From assembly GCA_016706255.1 (NCBI GenBank), contig JADJJZ010000006.1, positions 744,001-808,000 of the forward strand: a stretch of DNA of 64,000 nucleotides, given 5' to 3'. The DNA comes from Bacteroidota bacterium. Lineage in GTDB: Bacteria > Bacteroidota > Bacteroidia > Chitinophagales > BACL12. The notes under the pieces are model-generated. The model was not told where the DNA came from. It made no database searches and saw only the letters and a list, made by a program, of their open reading frames with translations. Both the position numbers and the translations under genes were made by a program. Positions 55,752 through 63,802 of this stretch are shown in pieces. Position 1 is the stretch's first letter, and every line of letters begins with the position of its first letter.

Positions 55752-56507
55752 ATGAATTATAAATTAACAGCAGATAATGTAAATGTGTGGTATGGAAATT
55801 TTCATGCCTTGAAAGATATTTCCATGCGCATCCGACAAAATACCGTAACGGCATTTATCGGACCAAGTGGTTGTGGTAAATCTACATTTCTCCGTTTATT
55901 AAATCGTATGAACGATTATATCGACGGGTTCACTATGGATGGTCATATTTTAATTGATGAAAAAAATATTTATGCCAAACGTGTTCGTGTAGAAGAGCTG
56001 CGGAAAGAAGTGGGCATGGTATTTCAAAAACCAAATCCTTTTCCAAAAACCATTTTTGAGAATGTTGTTTATGGATTAACGATCAGAGGTGTAAAGGATA
56101 AAAAAACACTTGAAGAAGCTTGCGAAAGTTCATTGCGCCAGGCTGCTTTATGGGATGAAGTAAAAGATAACCTTAAAAAATCAGCTTTAGCATTAAGTGG
56201 CGGCCAACAACAACGTTTATGTATTGCCAGAACACTTGCGGTTAAACCAACTGTAATCTTAATGGATGAACCGGCATCTGCGCTCGACCCTATTTCAACT
56301 GCTAAAATTGAAGAGCTCATTGCTGAACTTAAACAACATTATACCATAATTATCGTTACACATAATATGCAACAGGCTGCTCGTATTAGCGACCGGACTG
56401 CATTTTTTTATTTGGGGGAATTAATTGAGTTTGATACTACAGTAAATATTTTCACTGCACCAAAAGAAGAAAAAACACAGAGTTATATTACCGGTCGATT
56501 CGGTTGA
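55752..56507 (+). CDS. pstB: Phosphate ABC transporter ATPase
   Basis: A 251-residue ATPase. Walker A is GPSGCGKSTFLR, the Q-loop region VGMVFQKPNPFP is diagnostic of PstB, the signature is LSGGQQQRLCIAR and Walker B is VILMDEPASALDP. I start at MNYKLTADNVNVWYGNF (55752); an upstream in-frame start at 55701 overlaps pstA by 47 bases and is less likely. It energises phosphate uptake. All motifs are intact. Confidence 0.95.
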   Translation: MNYKLTADNVNVWYGNFHALKDISMRIRQNTVTAFIGPSGCGKSTFLRLLNRMNDYIDGFTMDGHILIDEKNIYAKRVRVEELRKEVGMVFQKPNPFPKTIFENVVYGLTIRGVKDKKTLEEACESSLRQAALWDEVKDNLKKSALALSGGQQQRLCIARTLAVKPTVILMDEPASALDPISTAKIEELIAELKQHYTIIIVTHNMQQAARISDRTAFFYLGELIEFDTTVNIFTAPKEEKTQSYITGRFG

Positions 56508-56535
56508 TTTTATATCATCATTTAAATAATAAACA

Positions 56536-57198
56536 ATGTCGCAAATAGATAATCCCGTTCACAATTTAAAAGCAGAATTGGAACAAATGTTTCAGTTGGT
56601 TTCTACACAATTAACCAAAGCAAAAGAAGCATTAACTAAATTCGATAAAGACCTTGCCCGAGAAGTTATTCAAATTGAAAAACGTGTAAACGGACAAGAA
56701 TTACAAATTGACCGTATTGCGGAAAATTTTATTGCATTGTATTCTCCGGTGGCAATCGACCTCCGCTTTGTGCTTGCTGTACTTAAAATAAATAATAACC
56801 TTGAACGCATTGGCGATATTGCAGAAGGTATTTCCAAATACATCATTGAATCCAGCAGTCCACTTGATCAAAAATTAATGGAAGAAAGTAATGTGATTCC
56901 AATGTATGAAGCAGCAGTCCGCATGCTCGAAGAAACAAAAATGGCTTTCGAAAACGAAGATACCTTAATCGCAAGAAAAATTTTTAAAAGCGACGACTAT
57001 CTTGACCATATTAATATAGAAGCCATCCACAATTTAACAGAAGGTATGAAAAGTGATCCTTCTAAAATTACAGATGCACTATATATCATTTCTATCATCC
57101 GCAAACTCGAACGCATCGGCGATCAGTTAAAAAACATCGCAGAAGAAATTATTTTCTACATAGAAGCAAAAGTGCTCAAACACGCGAAATTGAAATAA
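56536..57198 (+). CDS. phoU: Phosphate signalling complex protein PhoU
   Basis: A 220-residue all-helical protein with two three-helix PhoU repeats. Each repeat carries the metal-binding signature in the helix DLRFVLAVLKINNNLERIGDIAEGI and later IISIIRKLERIGDQLKNIAEEI. PhoU represses the PhoR sensor when Pst is saturated. It ends the operon, as is standard. No phoB or phoR gene is visible here. The 3' end is followed by a gene-free tract of nearly 700 bases. Confidence 0.93.
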   Translation: MSQIDNPVHNLKAELEQMFQLVSTQLTKAKEALTKFDKDLAREVIQIEKRVNGQELQIDRIAENFIALYSPVAIDLRFVLAVLKINNNLERIGDIAEGISKYIIESSSPLDQKLMEESNVIPMYEAAVRMLEETKMAFENEDTLIARKIFKSDDYLDHINIEAIHNLTEGMKSDPSKITDALYIISIIRKLERIGDQLKNIAEEIIFYIEAKVLKHAKLK

Positions 57199-57864
57199 TT
57201 ATTTATTTCGATTACAGTTTAATGAGTGCGTAAATAATAGCCTTCCGTGCTTGACCCATGTATATTTTATTGGTTACATTTGTATAACTAATACTTGAGT
57301 ATTTAATTTATAGTAATAATAAAATTTATACTATCTCCGCGAACACCGCATGTATTTCCTCTGCGTTTCTCTGCGGTTTCGGCTGTTTAATTGGTACATC
57401 GTTACATTATCAAATTAATTTAATCTTTAGCTTCGCCCATTCATTAAGTGACCAAAACCACTAAGGCTCCAAGGCCTCTAAGAAACGCTAAGTATAATTA
57501 ACTTACTTTTAAACTCTTTACAATTTTGTTCAATCTTGATTCTCGGTAGCTATCGAGATTGTTCAATTTTGTTTCAATTTTGTTCAATAAAAAAAATCGA
57601 CTCAACTTGCGCAATCATAAATCCCTCCATTCAATTTTGCTTCAATTCTATTTAATTTTGCTCAATCCATAAATCAAAATCCTCGAGCGGCTTTTGCTAC
57701 TTTGCAGTCACAGCTGTTTATTTAGTACACTAATCAACACATTACCCGGCTGTTTAATCAGCACATTATCTCCCTCAGCCGCTATTTTCCCTAAAATTCC
57801 CTTAAAGCAGTCCTAAAAATATTAATCAAAATTAAATCCAACTTCCCAACCACCTCGTAAATAG
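57199..57864. other. Gene-free tract with degenerate repeat words
   Basis: No supported gene. The tract has several repeat families: CTCTGCGTTTCTCTGCGGT (about 57359-57377); the phrase GGCTGTTTAAT...ACATTATC three times (about 57381, 57711, 57758); CCACTAAGGCTCCAAGGC (about 57459-57476); five copies of CAATTTTG(T/C)T preceded by T (57530-57660); and an imperfect palindrome TCTCGGTAGCTATCGAGA (57541-57558). It looks like accreted intergenic repeat DNA and could include a degraded mobile fragment, but no coding remnant is visible. Confidence 0.55.
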
Positions 57865-57891
57865 TTGCAAATAAATTATTCAACTATTAAA

Positions 57892-58452
57892 ATGTATAAA
57901 ATGAAAAAAGTATCACAATTTTTAGCAGTAGTAGCATTGGCTTTTGTTTCAAATATCACCATTGCTCAAACAGTAACAGTAGGTGGAGAAGCAATGTATC
58001 CTAAAAAAGATATTATTGACAACGCAGTAAAATCAAAAGACCACACCACATTAGTAGCAGCAGTTCAGGCAGCAGGTTTGGTAGAAACATTAAAATCTGC
58101 AGGTCCTTTCACCGTATTCGCTCCGGTAAACGATGCGTTTGAAAACTTACCGGAAGGAACAGTTACCACTTTGTTAAAACCTGAAAACAAAAGCATGTTA
58201 ACATCAGTTTTAACTTACCACGTTGTTGCAGGTAAACTCGACTTTAATGCAATTGCGAAATTAATTAAAGAAGGAAACGGCATGGCAACATTAACAACCG
58301 TAAGTGGTGGAAAATTATATGCTATGATGAATGGCGAACATAATATCCAGTTAAAAGACGAAAACGGCAACCTCATCAATATTACAACATACGATGTATA
58401 TCAAAGTAACGGTGTAATCCACGTAATCGACCGTGTAGCTTTACCTAAATAA
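57892..58452 (+). CDS. Fasciclin (FAS1) domain secreted protein
   Basis: A 186-residue protein with a signal peptide (ending SNITIAQ) and a single FAS1 domain. The domain signatures are KSAGPFTVFAPVNDAFENLPEGTV (H1 motif) and LTYHVVAGKLDF, with NGVIHVIDRVALP (H2) at the end. FAS1 proteins mediate adhesion or cell-surface contact. It could begin at 57892 (MYKMKKV) or 57901 (MKKV); I chose the longer. It has no partner on either side and is closed by its own terminator. Confidence 0.88.
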   Translation: MYKMKKVSQFLAVVALAFVSNITIAQTVTVGGEAMYPKKDIIDNAVKSKDHTTLVAAVQAAGLVETLKSAGPFTVFAPVNDAFENLPEGTVTTLLKPENKSMLTSVLTYHVVAGKLDFNAIAKLIKEGNGMATLTTVSGGKLYAMMNGEHNIQLKDENGNLINITTYDVYQSNGVIHVIDRVALPK

Positions 58453-58474
58453 GTATTTACGATTTTTTTACAGA

Positions 58475-58499
58475 AGAGCGGGCTTGACCGCTCTTTTTG
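58475..58499 (+). terminator. Rho-independent terminator after the fasciclin gene
   Basis: AGAGCGG and CCGCTCT form a 7-bp stem around a 6-base loop and lead into TTTTT. It isolates the fasciclin gene from the cassette downstream. Confidence 0.85.
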
Positions 58500-58567
58500 T
58501 GTACATAAGGATTTCGGTCAATCCCATCACTTAAATTAATTAAAAACCTCGTTTTAACAACGGTACA

Positions 58568-58581
58568 TTGACTTAAGTCAT
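58568..58581 (+). promoter_or_regulatory. Crp/Fnr-type operator
   Basis: TTGACTTAAGTCAT differs in one base from the perfect dyad TTGAC-N4-GTCAA, the site class used by Fnr/Dnr-type regulators. Its centre lies about 40 bases upstream of the expected start of transcription from the -7 element at 58603, the usual spot for class II activation. Confidence 0.55.
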
Positions 58582-58602
58582 AAACACCTTAAGTGAAATG
58601 AT

Positions 58603-58610
58603 TAACTTTG
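58603..58610 (+). promoter_or_regulatory. Promoter -7 element of the three-gene cassette
   Basis: TAACTTTG matches TAnnTTTG exactly and ends 10 bases before the ATG at 58621. No -33 TTTG exists at 19 bases upstream; the Crp/Fnr-type site takes that place. Confidence 0.6.
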
Positions 58611-58620
58611 CGTTTCGGTT

Positions 58621-58998
58621 ATGAAGCGCGCCCTTACCATAGTCATTACCTTTTGCTACCTGTCAGGTGTTTTTGCGCCATTTTATACCTACGCAGGATA
58701 CTTTATTAATAAAGATTTCATCGCTGAAAATTTTTGTGTTAATAAGGCTAAACCTGAAATGGATTGCGAAGGAAAATGTTACCTCGTTAAACAATTAGCA
58801 GAGCAAACCGGTAAATCTGCAGAAGCCGAAGCGCCAACACAAACTACTCAAAAAGCATATACACCACATTTTGTAACAGCAACATCAAATACAAATTATT
58901 TTATTGTTGCAATTACTTTACAAAATAATACTGTTCATTTTCCAACGGCACAAAATGCTGATGCACAGGTCTATTCTCCTCCGGAATTTATAGCGTAA
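58621..58998 (+). CDS. Small membrane-associated protein with C-x9-CEGKC motif
   Basis: A 125-residue protein with one N-terminal span (about 4-26) followed by NFCVNKAKPEMDCEGKCYLVKQL; Cys at residues 39, 49 and 53 could bind a metal. The rest is low-complexity and Thr-rich with a possible strand near residue 98. I recall a recurrent Bacteroidota family sharing the N/K/P-Cx(G)KC block, without an assigned function; that is recollection. It opens a three-gene unit with a lipoprotein and an outer-membrane protein. Length is too short for an enzyme. Confidence 0.6.
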   Translation: MKRALTIVITFCYLSGVFAPFYTYAGYFINKDFIAENFCVNKAKPEMDCEGKCYLVKQLAEQTGKSAEAEAPTQTTQKAYTPHFVTATSNTNYFIVAITLQNNTVHFPTAQNADAQVYSPPEFIA

Positions 58999-59060
58999 TT
59001 CTTTCTGCATGTAACCCCACACATGTTAAATTTTATTTATTTACGCTTAAATTTTAAAAA

Positions 59061-59459
59061 ATGAAAAATGTTTTTGTTTTGGCAACTGCCATTATATTTA
59101 CCCTTACAATCCAGTCTTGTAAAGATGATACCGTTGAACCTGTAGTTTATGAAGTTACGTTTACTATTCTTGAACCTGAAGATGGTGCCGTGTTTACATC
59201 CGGCGATGAATTACACATGGAAGTAGATTTTGAAGGAACTAAACCCTTAGGTAATGTTGAAATGTTTGCTATAAATCATTTAACCGATGATACATTGGCA
59301 TACTTTACCGCAGCAACTTCTGAAACCTTTTTTATGATGCATGAGCATGTAGACTTATCTGTAACCGAAATTACCGAATGTCATTTTATTGTTTCAGCAT
59401 GGGAAACAAATTATGCTGACCGTAAAACAGAAGAGATTGATTTTACAATTAATCCTTAA
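59061..59459 (+). CDS. Hypothetical lipoprotein with Ig-like fold
   Basis: A 132-residue lipoprotein with lipobox LTIQSC (Cys about residue 20). The mature part is all-beta (VYEVTFTILEPEDGAVFTSGDELHMEVDF), in the style of small Ig-like periplasmic domains, with a His/Met-rich stretch FFMMHEHVDLS that could bind a metal. No family was recognised. It lies 62 bases after the small Cys protein and 2 bases before the outer-membrane gene, so it is cotranscribed with the latter. Confidence 0.6.
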   Translation: MKNVFVLATAIIFTLTIQSCKDDTVEPVVYEVTFTILEPEDGAVFTSGDELHMEVDFEGTKPLGNVEMFAINHLTDDTLAYFTAATSETFFMMHEHVDLSVTEITECHFIVSAWETNYADRKTEEIDFTINP

Positions 59460-59461
59460 GT

Positions 59462-60367
59462 ATGAAAAAAATAATTGTAGTAATAATCTTACTTATTGTA
59501 AATATTACAATAAGTAAGATTTATGCATGCGATCAATGTGGTTGTTCCATAGCCGGCTCTTACAATAATATTACCGGTTATGCGCATAATAATTATTTTA
59601 TGCTTAAATCTTCCTATTATCAATTTAGTAACGTAACAGCAGATAATCCATCACAAAGCACTATGTTTGAATTAGGTTTTTTTGCGGGATATAATATTAC
59701 TGATCGTTTGCACCTGCTTGCGTTTATTCCCTATAAATCAAATGTATTCAGCACTTCGTCCGAACCACTTCCTTTTAAAACTAACGGATTGGGTGATGCA
59801 ACATTATTGTCAAATTTCACATTGTTTACCAATAAAAATGATGTCATGGCAAAATTCACACATGCCTTATCCATAAAAGCGGGAATCGAATTACCTACCG
59901 GAAATTTTATTGATGATTACAGAGTTTTAAAAGTTCCTGCAATGGTTTCAACCGGCTCCGGTTCTGTCGATTGGCATACCGGTTTGCGTTATATTTATAA
60001 ACGAAAAAACACAACGTTAATTGGCGATTATGCATATAAATTAAATACGATAAATAAATCCGAATATCAATTTGGCAACCAACAATCATTTTCGCTCATT
60101 GCTGCACAACGTTTTATGCACGCAAATAATGTTTTTACACCTTATGTTGGGTTTACTGCAGAACAAGATGGCATCGATAATTATCACAAACTTGAGCAAC
60201 ACGGTACCGATGGTGAAACAGTAATTTTAAATTCCGGTTTTGAGTTTGGATTCAAAAATTATATCGCCGGTATTACAGCCGATATTCCAATTTATTCAAC
60301 ACTCGAGGCAGGCACAAAATCCAGTCCGCGTTTATCGCTGCGTTTTGCCTATATGCTTAAAAATTAA
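59462..60367 (+). CDS. Outer-membrane protein with N-terminal CxxCxC cluster
   Basis: A 301-residue protein. A signal peptide (about 1-22) is followed at once by CDQCGCSIAGSY, a Cys-x2-Cys-x-Cys cluster at residues 23-28 of the precursor; the preceding IYA could also serve as a weak lipobox. The remainder has alternating amphipathic strands (FELGFFAGYNITDRLHLLAFIPY, FALSLRFAYM-type end SPRLSLRFAYMLKN), a beta-barrel of the transporter/MetA type. A perfect 17-bp hairpin lies in codons 8-20. Function is unknown; metal handling is a guess from the Cys motif and neighbours. Confidence 0.6.
   Translation: MKKIIVVIILLIVNITISKIYACDQCGCSIAGSYNNITGYAHNNYFMLKSSYYQFSNVTADNPSQSTMFELGFFAGYNITDRLHLLAFIPYKSNVFSTSSEPLPFKTNGLGDATLLSNFTLFTNKNDVMAKFTHALSIKAGIELPTGNFIDDYRVLKVPAMVSTGSGSVDWHTGLRYIYKRKNTTLIGDYAYKLNTINKSEYQFGNQQSFSLIAAQRFMHANNVFTPYVGFTAEQDGIDNYHKLEQHGTDGETVILNSGFEFGFKNYIAGITADIPIYSTLEAGTKSSPRLSLRFAYMLKN
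59485..59521 (+). repeat. Perfect 17-bp inverted repeat in the signal-peptide coding region
   Basis: AATCTTACTTATTGTAA (59485-59501), loop ATA, and its exact reverse complement TTACAATAAGTAAGATT (59505-59521). It begins 23 bases into the outer-membrane gene. The mRNA would form a long hairpin very near the start codon. It is coding in frame (residues LIVNITISKI). Confidence 0.9.
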
Positions 60368-60383
60368 TTCCAATTATTTTATT

Positions 60384-60416
60384 AAAAAAACCCTGAGTAG
60401 ATGCAGGGTTTTTTTT
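60384..60416 (+). terminator. Rho-independent terminator of the three-gene cassette
   Basis: A-tract plus CCCTG and CAGGG plus T-tract (60391-60395 with 60404-60408, extended by A/T pairs) form a stem followed by eight T. It ends the cassette. Confidence 0.85.
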
Positions 60417-60654
60417 ATGCCATTTAATTAGTTGAATTTATCACCTGTATTTTTTGGAGCAGCAACATTCCCGTTCTTTGTTACATCCTTACCGGCTATC
60501 CATTCCGGCCGTGGATGAATCGTTAGCAACTAATAAACCATAATAAAATAATTCAATCTTCAATCAACAAATCCCCAAATCCTGCCACGGGCCTCCATTG
60601 CTATCCGGGCTAGAATGTACTTATTCGTTTTAAAGAACTTTAATTAATTCAACA

Positions 60655-61359
60655 TTAATCATTTAATTCCTTATTAATTTCCTCCTGCAGTGCTTGTACT
60701 TTTGCTTCTACTTCGTGATAATACTGTATAATAAATGCGCGATTGCCACGCATTCTCCGTAAATCCGTTAGCAGCAGATTTTTTTCCGTTTCCGAAAGCG
60801 TAACAGGGTATTTAATATTTTTTAAATTACCTAACGAATCTAAAATGTAGTAAGGTGCTAACTTTGTATTAAAATCTTTGTAATAATTTTCCTGAAACTG
60901 TAACTCGTCATATTCTTCTTCAAGTTTTCGAATGGTATTATAATTACCTTCATACAAAGAAATAATTTTAGGTCGAAGTGAGTCATTTTCAATAATTTCC
61001 AACCCTTTCGATTTTAATGTTTCATAACCTGAATTATTTTGCACAGAAACGAAATCACGAAATAAATTAAAATAATGAAACCATAGTGTATCATTATTTA
61101 TCTGTTCGTTTAACACAATTGCTCTGAAATGATCAACTGCACGAATACCATTTTCATGTCCTTTAATATTTATTTGAATATCCGCAAGATCCTGCTTTAA
61201 TCCATTATTTATTTCCTGTAATATGCTGATTTCAGTAATGTGATCTTTTCGGTTATCATTCCAGTTATCCAACGCAAACGCTGCAAATACCCCAATAAAA
61301 ATCGATAAAAATTCAAAAAAGAATTTATTTAAACGCTCTGATTTTGCTTTGACTGACAT
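60655..61359 (-). CDS. DUF6090-like single-span membrane protein
   Basis: A 234-residue protein with a basic N-terminus and one membrane span (about 14-32) that contains EFLSIFIGVFAAFALDNWND, a phrase I associate with the DUF6090 family of Bacteroidota. The remainder is predicted soluble and highly helical, with paired charged helices (about 40-75, 130-165 and 190-232) suggesting coiled coil. No catalytic motif is seen. It is isolated, with 287 bases on one side and 373 on the other. Function unknown. Confidence 0.65.
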   Translation of the reverse strand: MSVKAKSERLNKFFFEFLSIFIGVFAAFALDNWNDNRKDHITEISILQEINNGLKQDLADIQINIKGHENGIRAVDHFRAIVLNEQINNDTLWFHYFNLFRDFVSVQNNSGYETLKSKGLEIIENDSLRPKIISLYEGNYNTIRKLEEEYDELQFQENYYKDFNTKLAPYYILDSLGNLKNIKYPVTLSETEKNLLLTDLRRMRGNRAFIIQYYHEVEAKVQALQEEINKELND

Positions 61360-61732
61360 GTTTATATTCGGGTTTTTAAAGGGGTAAAGTTATAAAAATA
61401 TAATGTGCTGTCTTCAGTCGGCATAGCTGCGAAAATTTTCAATTTTAATTCCAACCCCTTTGAGCTTACCTGTCGGATGGGCATGGGTTTCATATTTTTA
61501 ACAAGATGAATAGACATACCACAAAACCTCATTAGGTTTATCTTCCGGATGGTGGTTTCAATTTTAACGCGAAATCACTTTTTTTTTCCGTTATAAAAAA
61601 ATCTAATTTTTGCCAATGGGTCAAAGACCGGATTCTGCTGCGCTGTCGGAGACCGCGCAGAGCTTTTAATTTTAAGCTAAAATAAAAAAGGCTTCCAACT
61701 GGAAGCCTTTTTTATTAAGTTGATTATCGTTT
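61360..61732. other. Gene-free spacer with short repeats and a terminator
   Basis: No gene is supported. An imperfect direct repeat with the words CGGATGG, TGGTTTCA and TTTTAAC appears at 61471-61502 and 61543-61568. A small hairpin AAACCT-CATT-AGGTTT is at 61524-61539, and CTGCGC pairs with GCGCAG at 61638-61660. The last part carries the rny terminator. Confidence 0.5.
61684..61713. terminator. Bidirectional terminator after rny
   Basis: AAAAAAGGCTTCCA and TGGAAGCCTTTTTT form a 14-bp perfect stem with a 2-base loop, 20 bases beyond the rny stop (minus strand). Confidence 0.88.
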
Positions 61733-63328
61733 TTATTTAGCAAATGAGATTGCTCTTTTTTCGCGGATAACGGTCACTTTAATGTGGCCGGGATATTGCA
61801 TTTCATCCTGAATTTTTTGTGCAATGCTGAACGATAATTCTTCAGCAACTTTATCACTTACTTTTTCAGCTTCTACAATTACACGTAACTCACGACCGGC
61901 TTGAATGGCATATGCTTTTTCAACACCATCGTTTGCCAACGCAAGATTTTCCATTTCTTTAATACGCTTCAGATAGCTTTCCAAAATTTCACGACGTGCG
62001 CCCGGACGAGCACCGCTTATCGCATCACATGCCTGCACAATCGGTGCAATAACATATTGCATTTCTATCTCATCATGGTGAGCACCTACAGCATTTACAA
62101 TGGCTGCATGTTCACCGTATTTTTCACATAATTTCGCTCCAAGCAACGCGTGACTTAATTCTGATTCCTCCTCAGGTACTTTACCAATATCGTGGAGTAA
62201 ACCGGCGCGTTTTGCAAGCTTCGGATTTAATCCTAACTCAGCCGCCATAACAGCACATAAATTGGCAACCTCGCGACTGTGCTGCAATAAATTTTGACCA
62301 TATGAGGAACGGAAACGCATACGTCCCACCATGCGAATTAATTCCGGATGTACACCTGTTACACCAAGTTCAATTACAGTACGCTCACCAATCTCGTTGA
62401 TGTGCTCCTCCATTTGTTTTTTGGTTTTGGCTACCACCTCCTCAATACGTGCCGGGTGAATACGTCCATCTGCCACCAAACGTTGTAAACTTAAACGGGC
62501 AACCTCACGGCGAACCGGATCGAAACCGCTTATTATAATTGTTTCAGGTGTATCATCAACAATAAATTCAACACCCGTTGCAGCTTCTAATGCACGAATA
62601 TTACGACCCTCACGTCCAATAATCTGACCTTTTTGATCATCACTGTCGAGGTTAAATACCGAAACAGAATTTTCAATTGCCTGCTCAGCTGCCGTACGTT
62701 GTATCGTTTGTAAAATAATTTTTTTGGCCTCCTTGTTTGCTTTGAGTTTAGCCTCTTCAACTATTTCTTTTATATGCGACATCGCCTTGTTGCGGGCTTC
62801 GTCTTTTAATGCTTCCATTAACTCGGTGCGCGCCTGGTCGGCAGTTAATTTGGCTACATCTTCTAATTTGCTGATATGTGTTTCGTAAGCTTTATCTAAC
62901 TCACCTTTTTTAAGATTCACAACTTCAAGTTGTTTGGCGAGATTGTCTTTAAGCGTATTAAGTTCCGCCTCTTTTTTACTGTATTGTTGCTGTTGCTGGC
63001 CAAGCTGGGATTCTTTTTGTTTCATCCGCATTTCCTGCTCTTCCAGTTTCAGCACTTTTTGCTGTCTTTCTTTTTCTACCTCTGCCTTTTGCTGAATCAT
63101 CTGGTCTTTAATTTCCAGCGATTTTTCTTTTTTGTAAGCATCAGCATCGTTTTTGCTTTTCTGAATAATAAGTTCAGCTTCTTTTTTAGCTGCAGAAATT
63201 GTTTCTTCGGCTTCACGGTCCGCGAAAATTTTCTGATTTTTCGTTTGCCCGAAAATGAGCCGCCCTAAGAGAATACCTACAACCAGGGCTGCTGCGCCAA
63301 TGATTGCATACATCAAAATGTCGTTCAT
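61733..63328 (-). CDS. rny: Ribonuclease Y
   Basis: A 531-residue membrane-anchored endoribonuclease. One N-terminal span (about 5-24), a long coiled coil (about 30-210, rich in Glu/Lys/Gln), a KH domain with GQIIGREGRNIRALEAATGVEF, then an HD domain with LLHDIGKVPEEE. It starts mRNA decay. All domains are complete and the length is normal. The zapA gene lies 71 bases upstream on the same strand, the usual zapA-rny order in Bacteroidota. Confidence 0.96.
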   Translation of the reverse strand: MNDILMYAIIGAAALVVGILLGRLIFGQTKNQKIFADREAEETISAAKKEAELIIQKSKNDADAYKKEKSLEIKDQMIQQKAEVEKERQQKVLKLEEQEMRMKQKESQLGQQQQQYSKKEAELNTLKDNLAKQLEVVNLKKGELDKAYETHISKLEDVAKLTADQARTELMEALKDEARNKAMSHIKEIVEEAKLKANKEAKKIILQTIQRTAAEQAIENSVSVFNLDSDDQKGQIIGREGRNIRALEAATGVEFIVDDTPETIIISGFDPVRREVARLSLQRLVADGRIHPARIEEVVAKTKKQMEEHINEIGERTVIELGVTGVHPELIRMVGRMRFRSSYGQNLLQHSREVANLCAVMAAELGLNPKLAKRAGLLHDIGKVPEEESELSHALLGAKLCEKYGEHAAIVNAVGAHHDEIEMQYVIAPIVQACDAISGARPGARREILESYLKRIKEMENLALANDGVEKAYAIQAGRELRVIVEAEKVSDKVAEELSFSIAQKIQDEMQYPGHIKVTVIREKRAISFAK

Positions 63329-63399
63329 ATATATATTTTTATGATGAAGGACCTTTACTGACCACTAAACCGAGGAATTATACCGCTTGGGAAGAAAAT

Positions 63400-63714
63400 T
63401 TATGGATGCAGAACCTTCGTTATTTGCTGATTGAGCTGCTCTAACTCGGCCGATAAATCGGTTTCCAATATTACCGGTGCCGGTTTTTTATGCTCTTCCC
63501 CCAGTTGTTCCACCATCATGGTGAGCGCTGTCATTGCCAGGTAATCCTGTTTGTCGCTACCTGCATGCTGCATCTGGAGGTCTTTTATTTTTTCAGCTAT
63601 TAATCTGGCTGCTTTTCTCACAATTTCTTCTTCCTCAGGCTTTACCTTAAGCCTGTAGGGCCTGTCGCAAATCGTAACATGAATATTTAACAATTTGCTT
63701 TCTTCAGTATCCAT
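63400..63714 (-). CDS. zapA: Cell division protein ZapA
   Basis: A 104-residue protein with an N-terminal globular part (LNIHVTICDRPYRLKVKPEEEEIVRKAARLIAEKI) that is typical of ZapA and a C-terminal coiled coil with DYLAMTALTMMVEQL. It cross-links FtsZ filaments. Between it and the window edge lies a second coiled-coil gene that usually precedes zapA in this phylum. Confidence 0.88.
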   Translation of the reverse strand: MDTEESKLLNIHVTICDRPYRLKVKPEEEEIVRKAARLIAEKIKDLQMQHAGSDKQDYLAMTALTMMVEQLGEEHKKPAPVILETDLSAELEQLNQQITKVLHP

Positions 63715-63802
63715 TGGTTTTTATGGTATTCAGTTTGTCCAATTGGGACTAAAGTTAAGTAAAGATTACGAAAAAGCTAATTGAGGTAAGATTACTTTTG
63801 AC

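Noticed and set aside
57199..57864. tRNA, rRNA or hidden small gene in the long spacer
   Set aside because: I found no cloverleaf, no conserved CCA end and no frame with codon bias; only repeat words.
60417..60654. attC-like or transposon end in the spacer after the cassette
   Set aside because: GC-rich words such as CGGCTATCCATTCCGG appear but no inverted ends, target duplication or integron core site can be shown.
63715..63802. 6S RNA next to zapA
   Set aside because: The 88-base gap is too short and lacks the long open-bubble hairpin of 6S RNA.
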